Below are positions 21,201 to 30,782 of a DNA stretch of 64,000 nt, piece after piece. The stretch spans positions 1 to 64,000 of the forward strand of contig WFSG01000035.1 in NCBI GenBank assembly GCA_015486075.1. The letters run 5' to 3'. The notes under the pieces are model-generated. The model was not told where the DNA came from. It made no database searches and worked only from the letters and a program-made list of their open reading frames with translations. This DNA is from Deltaproteobacteria bacterium. GTDB taxonomy: Bacteria; Desulfobacterota; Desulfomonilia; UBA1062. How positions within the stretch are numbered: position 1 is the stretch's first letter; every line of letters begins with the position of its first letter. Position numbers and translations under genes: made by a program.

Positions 21201-21867
21201 TAAGACTTTTAAATACCTTTCTGTATTCATCTACTGCCTTGTTTACTTGGTCCATTGATGGGTAATCACAGGGAATGACTACCCTTGCGTCTTGATAGGC
21301 TAGGGCCTTAGCAAGAACTTTTGGTAGCCTGCCAAGTGTGTTATGAATGTAGGCTACCATTTCTTCCGGAAGGTTAGTCGCTATCTTCTTCCGCCAGAAG
21401 TCATTGAGAACCTCTCTTACGAGCTCTGACTGGTCAGTGATCAATTCCGTATCAAAGAATGCCTTGCTCTCAAATGCCTTGTCTCTGAGCACTCTCTGGC
21501 AAAAGCCATGTATTGTATATATGTTTGCCTGGTCAAGCGTGTTGATGGAGTCCCGTAAAAGTTCCATGGACCGCTTACTTCTGCCATGGTTCTTTTTCAC
21601 AATGCTATCTAGAATAGCATCGTCACTACCACCTTGGGAAAAGGCATTTAATGCATCATTCAATACTATCCTGATCCTGTCTTTCAATTCCTGGGTAGCG
21701 GGTACTGTAAACGTAACAACAAGTATCTGGTCAACGCCAAGTTCTAGTTCCAGCACCAGTCTAAGAAAAAGTAGTGATATAGCATAGGTCTTACCAGTCC
21801 CTGCACTTGCCTCTATTAGGTTACGACCCACAAGGGGTGAGGAAGATATTTTAAACTCCGTTACCAT
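18274..21867 (-). CDS. recB: Exodeoxyribonuclease V beta subunit RecB
   Basis: 3'-5' helicase and nuclease subunit of RecBCD. Walker A ASAGTGKT is at residues 20-27, DEFQDTD is the motif II region, VATIHKSKGLEY is motif V, and YVALTRAK is motif VI. The C-terminal nuclease domain is intact: GICLHKIME, GYMDMVFRFKGRFFLIDWKSDYLG with Asp1095 and Lys1097, then HYYVLQYHIYGLAL. With 1197 residues it is full length. The ATG overlaps recC by seven bases (ATGGTAA). The nuclease supports Chi-regulated resection rather than a helicase-only complex. Confidence 0.96.
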   Translation of the reverse strand: MVTEFKISSSPLVGRNLIEASAGTGKTYAISLLFLRLVLELELGVDQILVVTFTVPATQELKDRIRIVLNDALNAFSQGGSDDAILDSIVKKNHGRSKRSMELLRDSINTLDQANIYTIHGFCQRVLRDKAFESKAFFDTELITDQSELVREVLNDFWRKKIATNLPEEMVAYIHNTLGRLPKVLAKALAYQDARVVIPCDYPSMDQVNKAVDEYRKVFKSLKEKWPVFREEVEDILRDPGLYRSVYGDGKRDKLIRAMDEYVASGGMALPLFKNFDKLTTDGIKCKKGSAPPRHEIFDLCGRVYQKALILADIAKEYELYLKGELIAYARRELRLMKQRLNVQYFDDLLSRVKEVLDSKEKGDLIQSIRNRYRAVLVDEFQDTDPVQYAIFDKLFNRDTILFLIGDPKQAIYSFRGADIFSYIKASKNVDNKYTLSKNWRSYSGLVDAINAIFMNADNPFVYQDITYSPVIAAGKSDPLRVEGDKGFALKLLFFKDDINNRTLTKEMAEKVVISSVAAEISRLLNLALAGKAHVGDRVLKPEDIAVLVSTNAQAREVRDRLKDLGIPSVIYSDLNVFDSHEASEISRILSAIASAGNENLVKAALATDIMGFNSQAIERVMEDERQWEDILLKFRDYRELWARDGFFRMFRTFLSKEEVSIKLLSLKSGERRLTNVLHLAELLHRASIENKLGVGGLLKWLCIQMDPSTVRLDENQIRLESDADAVKVATIHKSKGLEYHVVFCPFLWRLSRSIKEDLLMFHDQDMVLNIDLDADRSNPNRKIAEREILAENIRLMYVALTRAKSRCYLYWGLVRNSGNSPPAYLFHLRGAKCQFPQYEAEDMFKEMDVDAALDDLKDLEKKSNGSIQVSIVQAENKLSRYNPSGLEGQGLAYRMLSRHIRSDWKIASYTYLVSGEAREAISFDRETDIEEDVTGRTWSLKEESGETLDMFSFPRGAHPGICLHKIMECLDYSNNNRNHVEALVEKKLVEYGFDNRWVTPVCSMVDNVLNVPLEYAGGSLKLSMLNRGEWLNEVKFLFPIKMVNAKILGNVFGTYNHDDFARRLSSLGFKPSRGFMLGYMDMVFRFKGRFFLIDWKSDYLGDRIEDYRESKLGSVMENHYYVLQYHIYGLALHNYLKMKLDDYNYERHFGGIYYVFLRGVNPDYPGCGIFSARPSMEFIYQFGTALMEGKVPRVTG

Positions 21868-24800
21868 ACCTTTTTACCCGCCCTTATTATAGGTAATAAT
21901 ATGTCCCTTGACACTGCGGTGAATCCTTTATCAAGAGGAAGTATTGAATCAAAACAAAGGCCAATGTATGGGTCATCTTTGTCCCCTTTTATGTGTTCAT
22001 TTCCCTCCCAGTTTTTAAGGGCAGCTGCCACGGCATTGGTATCAGTTGATCCCCTTGCCAATTGCTTTGCGAATTCCCATGACGATTTTGGGAAAAAGTG
22101 TATAACATTTGAGAGCCCCTCCCAGTAATACTTTAGAAGTAACCTTAGGTACACGTTCGGCTCAAGAACTGGACCATATTCCCAAAGACCATCACTAGCA
22201 AGCACATAGCTTTTAATACCCTTGCCCATCACGCTTAGGCTGTAGATCAGGTGATTTATCCACAGATTCAAGTGATCTTTTGAACGCGCCTTTGCATACC
22301 TTGATACAAACACTCCATTCCTCGAGATCGGTCCAACCTGACCTTCAATCCTAAACCCATCCAGATCTAGTTTAACCTTGATGTATTTGAATGGTAAATC
22401 TAATGACAGTTTCTTCGCAATATTTATCAGTCTTTCTGCTCCAGCTTCTATATTTCTATACACGTAGTGTCCTACCTTACCATGTGGAAGTGTGCCAGAA
22501 GCCTTTAGAAGGGGGTAAATCCCCTCACTTGGTATTCCCTCCATAAGCTTGTTCAACATAAACTGACCAACAATGTAGCGCTCAAGCCCCCCTAGTACAA
22601 ATGGCTCCTGTTCTTCCAATACTGCGTCCCCTCTATCAAGTACAATCCCCAGTCTCCTTTGTACAATAAACTTGGCAGGGTTAGAGAAAAATTCGCTAAG
22701 CATTCTAGGCGTTATAATGCGCCATTCGTCTCCGGGTTCCTTGAGTTTACCCCTGAAGAAAGGCCTAATCTCTTCAGCATGTTTAATAATACGCTTCGCA
22801 GCTTCCATGTTTCCTTTGGAATAGCTAAACAGCTTTTTATTACGAAAATACTCGGGGCTAAATGCCTGCAACCTGTGTTTTACACTTATATGGTCCGAGA
22901 TCTTAGAACCACCCGGCAAGATAAAGCACCTATCTAAATAATCCATGAGTTCAGAGACCAGTACACTCGGTGGCACATTGGTGTTGTCTTGCATTGACTG
23001 GCCAACATAGCTTATGTAAAACTTCTCTCTGGCCGAGACCAGGGACTCCAGGAACAGGTACCTATCATCGTCCCTTGAGGACCTGTCCAGCGGCATGGGG
23101 TGCCTTGAAATAAGGTCAAATCCGGGCGGTCTTGATATTCTTGGATAGCTCTCGATATCCATACCTATAAGACATACAACCTTGAAAGGTATGCTCCTCA
23201 TGGGAAGCATTGCACAAAAAATAACGCCACCAGTTATGAAAGAGCTTGTGGACACCTGCCTGTTTAAATAGTCGCTCAGACACGCCTTTATAGCCTCTAG
23301 CCCAACATCCTCTTGGAAAGATGCAAGCGTTTCCTTTTCTCCAAGTCCATATATTGTGGACCTTAACAATTGCACGTCTGAGAATATGCCTTCGTCAGGC
23401 TCAAAGAAGTTGTCCAGAATGGAGACAAGCGTATTTGACCATGACTTTAGTGATCTTGGCTGATCAAGATGCTTGACCGTTGCAAACAAGCTGTCTGTAA
23501 AGTCCAAAAACCTACCCAACAGTAGAGCCCCCTCTCCTTCTATATGGTCATATGGTAAGATGCCATTGTATAATCTTTTATCTTCTCCGGGCATTGCATA
23601 ACCAAGCAACAACCTTTTTATCCCGTGGGACCACGTATTTTCTTCGAATCCTGGAAGTCCAAGAGATTCTCTAAACTCAGCATCTAGCCCCCACCTGACA
23701 CCAGAGTCCATGATCCATCTTCTTATTGTACCAAGGTCTGCCTCCTGTATGCCAAACCTCCTCCTTATGAACGAATACTCAAGGAGATCCAGGACATCTG
23801 ATGCCTTTAACCTTGAACGAGGAAGTTCGAGTATATCAAAAAAGCCACTTAACAACTGGCTCTGCATCCTTACGGTCCTATCTGCTATACTGTAAGGTAT
23901 GGCTAAGGATTCATCTTCTGGAGTACCAAAGACCGCGTGTATATAAGGGGTATATTTTTCAATGTCTGGAGTCATCACCAATATATCCCTTGGCTCAAGC
24001 GCAGGGTCCTCATCGAACATTGCAAGGATGTTGTCATATAGGATCTCTACCTCTCTCATGGGTGAATGGCATGAGTGTACTTGTATTGACATATCACTTT
24101 CACTGACAAGTCTCTTATGTTCTGAGGGCTCTTTGAGATTTAGGATGTCTGACTGTATGGATGTAAGCAGGTCTTTTTCTTCAACATCCTCGAAGAGATG
24201 CGTCTCCTCAGGATCATATCCGTAAACTAGGTCAAGGAAATCCCTGCCAACAACGCCCATGGAAGCCAAGAGCGTATTTCCCCTTTCGAGGAGAAGTTCC
24301 TCCCTAGAACGGGCCTCTTTTCTTTTCAACCTTACTATCTCCCTTTCAGGCACGATATCTCCCCAGAATTCTCTGGCAGGGCTCATAAGAAAAAGATTGA
24401 CCTCCATTAAGGAAGACATGGCCTTAAACGCCTCCATGTGATACCTTGGTAAGGAAGATATGCCAAATATGCATACCCTCCTGGGTAGGCACCTGAGTTC
24501 CTGAATACTATCTATCCTTTCCATAAAGGTCTTGAGCAGGTATGACCTGCTCATGCCTCCTATATGCTTTACCATTTCCCTGAACAGGATGGCCTGCCAT
24601 GTTTCCACGTCCCTGTCCTCTTCTCCAAGGCTCAGGACACCCCTTTCCCAGTCTAGTATCATCTCTGGTCTGTAAACCATGTATTGGTCGAACCTGTCTG
24701 CTATATGACGGGCCAACTGGTACTTCTTAAGCTCCTGGGTATCATCTGAAAGGTAGGTCTTGATACTTCTGAATCCATCCGCGTCCAGCAACCTATTGAT

Positions 24801-25097
24801 GACTCCTATTATCTCCCATGTCATTATATCTGGTTCGAATAGGTCAAAGTACTTGTACTCAGGCACTAATAAACTGAACATCCTGTTGAGAAATGTATTG
24901 GGGAAAGGAAATTCATAGTTTGCACATATACCGTGGGCTTCGGCAAGCTTCAAAGAAAGCCACTTTTCCATACCCCTACTCTGCACAACGATTATCTCCT
25001 TTTCAAGGGGCGTACTCAGCGGCCTAATTAATACATCGACAAGTTTGTCGGACAAAACTTCGAGACGGTTACTTAAAAAGAGTCTGAAGCCAGACAT
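21861..25097 (-). CDS. recC: Exodeoxyribonuclease V gamma subunit RecC
   Basis: Chi-recognition and scaffold subunit of RecBCD, about 1078 residues. The N-terminal segment VVQSRGMEKWLSLKLAEAHGICANYEFPFPNTFL is characteristic of RecC. ILVMTPDIEKYTPYIHAVFG and the C-terminal inactive nuclease-like domain also match. ATG 25097 is chosen over TTG 25100 because GGAG lies eight bases upstream. First gene of the recC-recB-recD operon. Compared with E. coli there is no ptrA between recC and recB. The Chi sequence this organism uses cannot be read from the genes. Confidence 0.94.
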   Translation of the reverse strand: MSGFRLFLSNRLEVLSDKLVDVLIRPLSTPLEKEIIVVQSRGMEKWLSLKLAEAHGICANYEFPFPNTFLNRMFSLLVPEYKYFDLFEPDIMTWEIIGVINRLLDADGFRSIKTYLSDDTQELKKYQLARHIADRFDQYMVYRPEMILDWERGVLSLGEEDRDVETWQAILFREMVKHIGGMSRSYLLKTFMERIDSIQELRCLPRRVCIFGISSLPRYHMEAFKAMSSLMEVNLFLMSPAREFWGDIVPEREIVRLKRKEARSREELLLERGNTLLASMGVVGRDFLDLVYGYDPEETHLFEDVEEKDLLTSIQSDILNLKEPSEHKRLVSESDMSIQVHSCHSPMREVEILYDNILAMFDEDPALEPRDILVMTPDIEKYTPYIHAVFGTPEDESLAIPYSIADRTVRMQSQLLSGFFDILELPRSRLKASDVLDLLEYSFIRRRFGIQEADLGTIRRWIMDSGVRWGLDAEFRESLGLPGFEENTWSHGIKRLLLGYAMPGEDKRLYNGILPYDHIEGEGALLLGRFLDFTDSLFATVKHLDQPRSLKSWSNTLVSILDNFFEPDEGIFSDVQLLRSTIYGLGEKETLASFQEDVGLEAIKACLSDYLNRQVSTSSFITGGVIFCAMLPMRSIPFKVVCLIGMDIESYPRISRPPGFDLISRHPMPLDRSSRDDDRYLFLESLVSAREKFYISYVGQSMQDNTNVPPSVLVSELMDYLDRCFILPGGSKISDHISVKHRLQAFSPEYFRNKKLFSYSKGNMEAAKRIIKHAEEIRPFFRGKLKEPGDEWRIITPRMLSEFFSNPAKFIVQRRLGIVLDRGDAVLEEQEPFVLGGLERYIVGQFMLNKLMEGIPSEGIYPLLKASGTLPHGKVGHYVYRNIEAGAERLINIAKKLSLDLPFKYIKVKLDLDGFRIEGQVGPISRNGVFVSRYAKARSKDHLNLWINHLIYSLSVMGKGIKSYVLASDGLWEYGPVLEPNVYLRLLLKYYWEGLSNVIHFFPKSSWEFAKQLARGSTDTNAVAAALKNWEGNEHIKGDKDDPYIGLCFDSILPLDKGFTAVSRDILLPIIRAGKKVW

Positions 25098-25232
25098 CAA
25101 GGTTTCTCCAAAAGGATTATCATTATAGAACTGTATAACTTATAACACGAAACTGGGAGATTAATACAAGTCTTAAAATACCCATCAACGCAAAATCGGC
25201 ATCTTGAAGGCAAGGCCTTTATTAGAACAAAC

Positions 25233-25262
25233 TTGACATTTAAACACTCATTAACATATGAA
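25233..25262 (+). promoter_or_regulatory. Promoter of the lipoamide-dehydrogenase-like gene
   Basis: TTGACA (25233-25238) and TATGAA (25257-25262) are separated by 18 bases. The -10 box covers the upstream in-frame ATG at 25258, so that codon would lie outside the transcript. This supports the GTG at 25309 as the real start. Confidence 0.55.
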
Positions 25263-25308
25263 GTGTCAATCTGCCAGCACAGGGAAAGCTGATACCAGAG
25301 GAGGGTTC

Positions 25309-26763
25309 GTGGAATACGATTACTACGATGTTCTTACAATAGGTATGGGGCCTGCAGGCATGGCCGTATCTGCCATGGCCGCTGAGATGGGACTCAAGGT
25401 ATGTGCAATAGAGAGAAATAAGATCGGTGGGGAGTGCATGAACGTGGGGTGCATTCCTAGCAAGGCCCTGCTCAGGATAGCAAAGACCAGGAGTACGTTT
25501 GACAAGCTTGATATGATGGCACTCTCGAGCATGCCAAAGCCTGATCTGAAGAGACCATTCGAGAGGATCCAGGAACACATTGACTACATAAACAGGAACA
25601 AGACCATGGCTATGTTCACCAAGGTAGACCTGCTGCTGGGAAAGGGGGATGCCACTTTCGTTGACAAGGACACGGTTAGGGTGGGTAACAGACGGATAAA
25701 GGCAAAGAGGATTTTCATTTGCGTAGGTACAAGGCCTGCCAAGCCGCCCATTCCAGGCATAGAAAACGTGGATCTGCTTACAAACGAGAATATATTTCAC
25801 CTGGACAAGGTACCTGATAGCATGACCATAATAGGTGGTGGAGCAATAGGTTGCGAGATGGCACAGGCATTCCAGAGACTTGGTTGCAGGGTCTCCATTG
25901 TCCAGATGGATCCATATCTACTTCCATTCGGAGAGGAGGACGCGGGCAGATTACTGGAAGATGTATTCACAAAAGAAGGGATAGATGTCTACAACTCAAG
26001 GAAGATAACAAGGGTGGAGAAACACGCTGACGGTATCGCCCTATACACATCAAACAACGAAGAGATCGTCTCTGAAAAGCTTATGGTGGCTGCTGGAAGA
26101 AGAATGGACTTGTCTCCTCTCAACCTGGAGAATGCAGGCATTGAATATTCAAAAAAAGGAATAAAGGTAAATAAATATCTCCAGACAACGCAGGCAAATA
26201 TATATGCCCCGGGCGACTGCAACGGAAACTATCTCCTATCCCATGCAGCCATGCATCAGGGCATGATAGCCCTCATGAACAGCCTTCTTCCATCGGGCAT
26301 GAAAAAAAATTTCAGGAAATTCGTGGTACCGTGGACAGTCTTTACTGAGCCTCAAGTATCACATGTTGGCAAGCTTGAGTCACAATTAATAAAGGAAGGG
26401 AAAAAATACGAGGTGGTGGAGTCCAGGTACGAGGATTACGGTGCTGCGATAGCGGAAGGTGTTGACACAGGCTTTGTCAAGGTATTTGTAAGTCCTATGG
26501 GGAAGATATACGGGGCCAAGATAGTAGGGGAAGGCTCTGGCGAGATGATAAGCGAGTGGGCAATGGCCATACAGAAGAACATCAGGATGCATGACATACT
26601 TTTCCTCCAGCATTCGTTTCCCACCATGTCATTCTTAAATAAGCGGGTATCGGAAAACTGGATGATGAACAAGATGAAATCAAAGATGATAAAACGTCTT
26701 ATAAAAAGATTTGCAAGGAGAGATCTACCCAGTCTATATAAGGGGATTGCAGCATGGTTCTAG
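25309..26763 (+). CDS. Dihydrolipoamide dehydrogenase-like pyridine nucleotide-disulfide oxidoreductase
   Basis: A 484-residue flavoprotein with an FAD motif (IGMGPAGMA), the redox-active pair GGECMNVGCIPSKALL (Cys43, Cys48), the NAD motif GGGAIGCEMAQAF, and the dimerisation domain with FTEPQVSHVG. The C-terminal HSFPTMSF resembles the catalytic His-Pro motif of this group. No 2-oxoacid dehydrogenase or mercury genes are nearby, so its partner is unknown; mercuric-reductase-like or Lpd-like proteins without a complex are common. The tail after HSFPT is long and basic (MIKRLIKRFARRD). I chose GTG 25309 because of the GGAGG just upstream and the promoter at 25233-25262. Confidence 0.85.
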   Translation: MEYDYYDVLTIGMGPAGMAVSAMAAEMGLKVCAIERNKIGGECMNVGCIPSKALLRIAKTRSTFDKLDMMALSSMPKPDLKRPFERIQEHIDYINRNKTMAMFTKVDLLLGKGDATFVDKDTVRVGNRRIKAKRIFICVGTRPAKPPIPGIENVDLLTNENIFHLDKVPDSMTIIGGGAIGCEMAQAFQRLGCRVSIVQMDPYLLPFGEEDAGRLLEDVFTKEGIDVYNSRKITRVEKHADGIALYTSNNEEIVSEKLMVAAGRRMDLSPLNLENAGIEYSKKGIKVNKYLQTTQANIYAPGDCNGNYLLSHAAMHQGMIALMNSLLPSGMKKNFRKFVVPWTVFTEPQVSHVGKLESQLIKEGKKYEVVESRYEDYGAAIAEGVDTGFVKVFVSPMGKIYGAKIVGEGSGEMISEWAMAIQKNIRMHDILFLQHSFPTMSFLNKRVSENWMMNKMKSKMIKRLIKRFARRDLPSLYKGIAAWF

Positions 26764-26997
26764 ACTTGCAAATGTAAATCCGGCCAGACTAACAACCGCT
26801 TTGAGGCTTATTTCCCTCTTTATGGGGACCTAGTAAGAATATTATCTTGATATCTACCACTGAAATCATGCATAAGCGCACAGGATATCTCTTCGGACTT
26901 CTTTGTGCCGGCGTATACCTTCTAAATCCGATTAACATAAATCACTCTCAGTGCCGAGAAGATAATATATTATAATAAGGTTGCAAGTGGCGTAAAG

Positions 26998-28254
26998 ATG
27001 AGAGAACAGGCTTACGATTTCAAGGGAAAAGATGAGAACGTAAACAGCGTATATGTAGCCAGGCAACCTATATTCGACCGAAACAAGAAAATTTTCGGCT
27101 ATGAACTACTTTTCAGGGAAGGCATGGAGAATATCTTTCCCGGCATAGACGGTAACGTGGCTACATCCAAGCTGCTTTCCAATACGTTTTTCAACATTGG
27201 ACTTACAAAGATTACCGCTCGGAAAAAGGCCTTCATCAATTTCACCTATGATCTGTTATTAAGAAGGATACCACTCTTGTTTGACAATAAAACCACTGTG
27301 GTCGAGATCCTCGAAGACGTGGAGGCAGATAGCAGCATAGTCTCGGCGTGCAATGAAATAGCAAAACATGGGTATACGATTGCCTTAGATGATTTTGTAT
27401 ACAAGAAAGACTTAGAAGAACTGATACGGATTTCTAACATAATAAAGATCGACTTCAGGGCGACACCGAAAGAAGAAATAAAGGCGCTTATCAATATGTT
27501 GCTATCTTACAACGTAGGCCTTCTGGCTGAGAAGGTCGAAAATTACGAGGAGTTCAATATTGCCAAGGACATGGGATTCTCGTATTTCCAAGGGTATTTT
27601 TTCAGTAAGCCACAGATCATAAGGGGAGAGGATATACCTAGCCTCAAGGTCAACTTCCTACAGATAATGAACGAGGCAAACAAGCCTAACCTAAGCTTTA
27701 GCAGTCTGGAAAAGTATATAACCCACAACGTGGGCATATCGTATAAGTTGCTACGCTACATAAATTCTCCCTATTTTAGAAGACTGGAGAAGATAGCTTC
27801 TATAAAGCAGGCAATAGTAATGCTGGGTGAAAAGGGGATAAGACAATTTCTAAGCCTGATAGCACTATCCGAACTGGTGTCTAATAAGCCTCAGGAATTG
27901 TTACGTAATTCTGTAATAAGGGCCAAGTTCTGCGAACTTATGGGCAATAACAGATCATCCGGTGTCGACTCTTCAGAACTGTTTACGCTTGGCCTGTTCT
28001 CCAACATAGACGCAATACTGGACGATACCATGGAACATATAATGGCAAAACTCCCTCTGTCTGAGAACATAAAAGGAGCACTCCTCAAGGGCGAAGGAAA
28101 ACTTGCTGAATACCTCAGGCTTGTGATCTCTTATGAGACAGGTAACTGGGACGATGTATCGGCATTATCAGAGGTTATCGGGATTAGTGAGGAAAAATTA
28201 CCTATATTTTACCTTGAGGCCATTATATGGGCCGACGCCATTGCTGAATTCTGA
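26998..28254 (+). CDS. EAL-HDOD signalling protein (YuxH type)
   Basis: 418 residues, with an EAL-type domain (about 16-210) followed by an HDOD domain (about 215-390). The N-terminus VYVARQPIFDRNKKIFGYELLFR is typical of the YuxH group. Several EAL residues are visible: Glu of YELL, the Asn-Phe stretch, EILED, LDDF, KID, AEKVE and QGYFFSKP. A cyclic-di-GMP role is therefore possible, although many relatives are inactive binders. HDOD domains occur in signalling and often replace HD-GYP catalysis with protein binding. It is monocistronic; the 234-base gap upstream shows no GEMM riboswitch core and no strong ribosome site. Confidence 0.87.
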   Translation: MREQAYDFKGKDENVNSVYVARQPIFDRNKKIFGYELLFREGMENIFPGIDGNVATSKLLSNTFFNIGLTKITARKKAFINFTYDLLLRRIPLLFDNKTTVVEILEDVEADSSIVSACNEIAKHGYTIALDDFVYKKDLEELIRISNIIKIDFRATPKEEIKALINMLLSYNVGLLAEKVENYEEFNIAKDMGFSYFQGYFFSKPQIIRGEDIPSLKVNFLQIMNEANKPNLSFSSLEKYITHNVGISYKLLRYINSPYFRRLEKIASIKQAIVMLGEKGIRQFLSLIALSELVSNKPQELLRNSVIRAKFCELMGNNRSSGVDSSELFTLGLFSNIDAILDDTMEHIMAKLPLSENIKGALLKGEGKLAEYLRLVISYETGNWDDVSALSEVIGISEEKLPIFYLEAIIWADAIAEF

Positions 28255-28390
28255 GATCCAGTAAGACGCATACCACCTTATTAAAGCCTGCCTTATAAAT
28301 ATAAACAGCAGCCAACCAGCACCGCATTGTGCAAGGCAGGATTTTATGCTATTATTAAGGTATATTTTCGATGGTTAAAGGAGGTCTCTG

Positions 28391-29803
28391 ATGAATCCAG
28401 AAGAAATAGGCTATATGTCGGCAACTAGAATGTTGAAGGCATACAGGGAGAAAGAGCTATCACCCGTGGAGGTGATAGATGCCATCTTAAAAAGGATAGA
28501 AGAGATAAACCCCAAGATCAATGCGTTTGTCACGCTACTTGGAGATGAGGCAAGGGATGCTGCAAAAAAGGCTGAGAAGGAAATCCTTGAAGGCAAGTCA
28601 CTCAGGGCACTGCATGGTATACCCATTTCTATAAAGGATAACATATTTACCAAGGGTATAAGGACAACTTTTGGCTCAAGACTTTACGAAAATTTTGTTC
28701 CACAGGAGGACTGCGCCTTTGTCGAGAGACTGAAAAGGGAAGGCGCTATTCTGATAGGCAAGACCAACCTGCCGGAACTGGGCTTGATAGCCATGACAGA
28801 TAATCCGTTGTTTGGACCGACTAAGAATCCATGGGATATGACAAAGACACCAGGTGGGTCTAGCGGTGGTGCGGTTGCAGCTGCAGCGAGTGGACTAGGA
28901 CCAGTTCACCTAGGCAATGATGGTGGGGGATCCATTCGCATACCATGCAGTTTCACCGGCGTCTACGGCCTTAAACCACAGTTCGGAAGGGTACCACGGT
29001 ACCCTGCTTTACATGGTTGGGAAACCCTAAGCCATGAAGGTCCAATAACAAGGACGGTAGAGGATGCTGCCTTGCTACTTACGGTGATAGCAGGTCCTGA
29101 CGAAAGGGATAGGTTTTCACTACCTAATCAATCTATGAATCTTATCAATGCAGTCAAAAGGGATGTAAAGGGACTAAAGATAGCATGGAGTCCTGATCTT
29201 GGCTATGCAGCAGTAGATCCTGAGGTCCGAGAGATTGCAAGCTCTGCGGCGCTCAAGTTCAACGAGCTTGGTTGCATCGTGGATGAACTTGATACGCAGT
29301 TCATAAACATAGAGTATGACTGGCTGGTAATGGTGGCGAGCGAGACCTTCGCAGCTATTGCAGACCGTAGGCAGGAGTGGGAAAAAGTCATGTATCCACT
29401 TTACAAGCCTTTCATACCGATAGCAGATAGCCTAACTGGAAAGGACTTTGCCCTTGCACAGTTCCATCGGGAGGATAACTGGGTGAGGATAAAATCCGTA
29501 TTCGATAAGTATGACTTACTCCTTACACCCACGACACCTGTACCTGCGTTTGAGATAGGTATCCTAGGACCGGAAAAGATAGATGGAAAGGATGTACTTC
29601 CTACTGGTATCGCCTGCTTCACCATTCCGTTCAACTTTAGTGGCCAGCCTGCTGCAACTCTACCCTGTGGCTTCACGAGGGACGGGCTTCCAGTGGGATT
29701 ACAGCTCGTCGGTAGACGCTTTGACGAGGCAACAGTCATCAGCGCATCGGCTGCTTTTGAAAGGGCCTTCCCTTGGCATGGTAGGAGACCCAACTTGGGC
29801 TGA
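28391..29803 (+). CDS. Amidase-signature family enzyme (GatA-like)
   Basis: A 470-residue amidase with the Ser-cisSer-Lys triad visible as Lys82 in SIKDN, Ser157 in GGSSGG and Ser181 in GGGSIRIPC. Hydrolyses a carboxamide; the substrate is not determined. Compared with GatA of the tRNA amidotransferase it stands alone without gatB or gatC, so a stand-alone amidase is more likely than GatA itself. ATG 28391 has AAAGGAGG upstream. The 108-base gap after it holds two weak hairpins and no clear T-tract terminator. Confidence 0.88.
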   Translation: MNPEEIGYMSATRMLKAYREKELSPVEVIDAILKRIEEINPKINAFVTLLGDEARDAAKKAEKEILEGKSLRALHGIPISIKDNIFTKGIRTTFGSRLYENFVPQEDCAFVERLKREGAILIGKTNLPELGLIAMTDNPLFGPTKNPWDMTKTPGGSSGGAVAAAASGLGPVHLGNDGGGSIRIPCSFTGVYGLKPQFGRVPRYPALHGWETLSHEGPITRTVEDAALLLTVIAGPDERDRFSLPNQSMNLINAVKRDVKGLKIAWSPDLGYAAVDPEVREIASSAALKFNELGCIVDELDTQFINIEYDWLVMVASETFAAIADRRQEWEKVMYPLYKPFIPIADSLTGKDFALAQFHREDNWVRIKSVFDKYDLLLTPTTPVPAFEIGILGPEKIDGKDVLPTGIACFTIPFNFSGQPAATLPCGFTRDGLPVGLQLVGRRFDEATVISASAAFERAFPWHGRRPNLG

Positions 29804-29910
29804 CAAAAGGTGCGTAGGGCATCCTGAGATCTGAGAGAATAACGGGAATTAAACCCGTGGGAAAGTAAGCAAACAGGCTGTTAAGGTATATTGCCTCCAG
29901 GCCTTAAGCC

Positions 29911-30762
29911 TTATTGGGCGTACTGTTGTTTTATTCTCAGAAGGTTTTCCAGGTAGTAGTCCGAATAGGCAAGGTCCTTCCTTGCCTTTATTTCACTTAT
30001 AAGCACCGGAATGACAGGCCTTATATCAACTCCAAAATGGTTCCTTTTATGCTTATCAGCCTTGCTAATTAACAGCACGGAATAGTACTTAACGAGTGTT
30101 CCCACCTTTGTATTTCTCCTGGATATATATGCCCTGCCCGATAGTGTGGAAAGAAAGAAACAGGAAAACCTGTACAGGTCCTCCGGTGATAACAGCATAT
30201 CACCTGGGTTCTCTCTTTCCTGCTCTTGTACCCAAGCGTAAAACAAGGCCATTGTCTGTTCCATGTTACCATTCTCTTTATCCATGATGTCTTTGACCAG
30301 GCATATATCCCTTTTCCCCAGAACCCTGTAAAAATACGCCATGTTGTGCATTAAGGTATACATGTCCCTTGTCTCACCTGTTATAACAGGTGGATTTGCC
30401 TTTAATCTGGATAGGATTTCCTGAAAATGCCTGTAAGTGCCTTCCTGCAACCCATATGCCTTTATGTATGGCCTGTTATCGAGAGTTGAAAAAAACTTCA
30501 TAACTTCTTGCTTTATCTCATACAAGTTCATCTTCGCATAAGGATACTCCCCACCAGCAATCTCCCTGAGTGAGGTCTTGTGTTTCTCTCTTGTCTCTTG
30601 AACTGGTTCAGGAACTGTTTTTCTGCGGATTACCTTTTCTACCTCGGGACCCTTCACCTCGACTACATTATGATGTACAATCGTGTTCCAGTCCACAAGT
30701 ACAAAGACCGCAATAACGGCTATTACTATAGTGATTATAACGAGCCTCTTTCTTTGACCCAT
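29911..30762 (-). CDS. Membrane-anchored protein of unknown function
   Basis: I do not recognise this 283-residue protein. It has one N-terminal membrane helix (about residues 6-24, RLVIITIVIAVIAVFVLVDW), a charged linker of about 45 residues, and a soluble helical domain presumably outside the cytoplasm. The soluble part is rich in aromatic residues and has no cysteine pair. ATG 30762 has GGAGG upstream. It follows the thiamine-binding gene by 20 bases, so the two are probably cotranscribed. Helical repeats in the second half could mean a protein-interaction domain. Confidence 0.75.
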   Translation of the reverse strand: MGQRKRLVIITIVIAVIAVFVLVDWNTIVHHNVVEVKGPEVEKVIRRKTVPEPVQETREKHKTSLREIAGGEYPYAKMNLYEIKQEVMKFFSTLDNRPYIKAYGLQEGTYRHFQEILSRLKANPPVITGETRDMYTLMHNMAYFYRVLGKRDICLVKDIMDKENGNMEQTMALFYAWVQEQERENPGDMLLSPEDLYRFSCFFLSTLSGRAYISRRNTKVGTLVKYYSVLLISKADKHKRNHFGVDIRPVIPVLISEIKARKDLAYSDYYLENLLRIKQQYAQ

Positions 30763-30782
30763 ATCTTACCTCCTGGTCATAA

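Noticed and set aside
25258-25308. Upstream ATG start for the lipoamide-dehydrogenase-like gene
   Set aside because: It lies in the -10 box of the best promoter and has no ribosome site; GTG 25309 has GGAGG.
26868-26975. 35-codon frame with a signal-peptide-like start before the EAL-HDOD gene
   Set aside because: No ribosome site; hydrophobic stretch is short; probably chance.
26764-26997. Cyclic-di-GMP riboswitch before the EAL-HDOD gene
   Set aside because: A GCGCACAGG stretch recalls GEMM, but the rest of the core is missing.
29804-29910. Terminator between the amidase and the unknown anchored protein
   Set aside because: Only two weak imperfect hairpins without a proper T tract.
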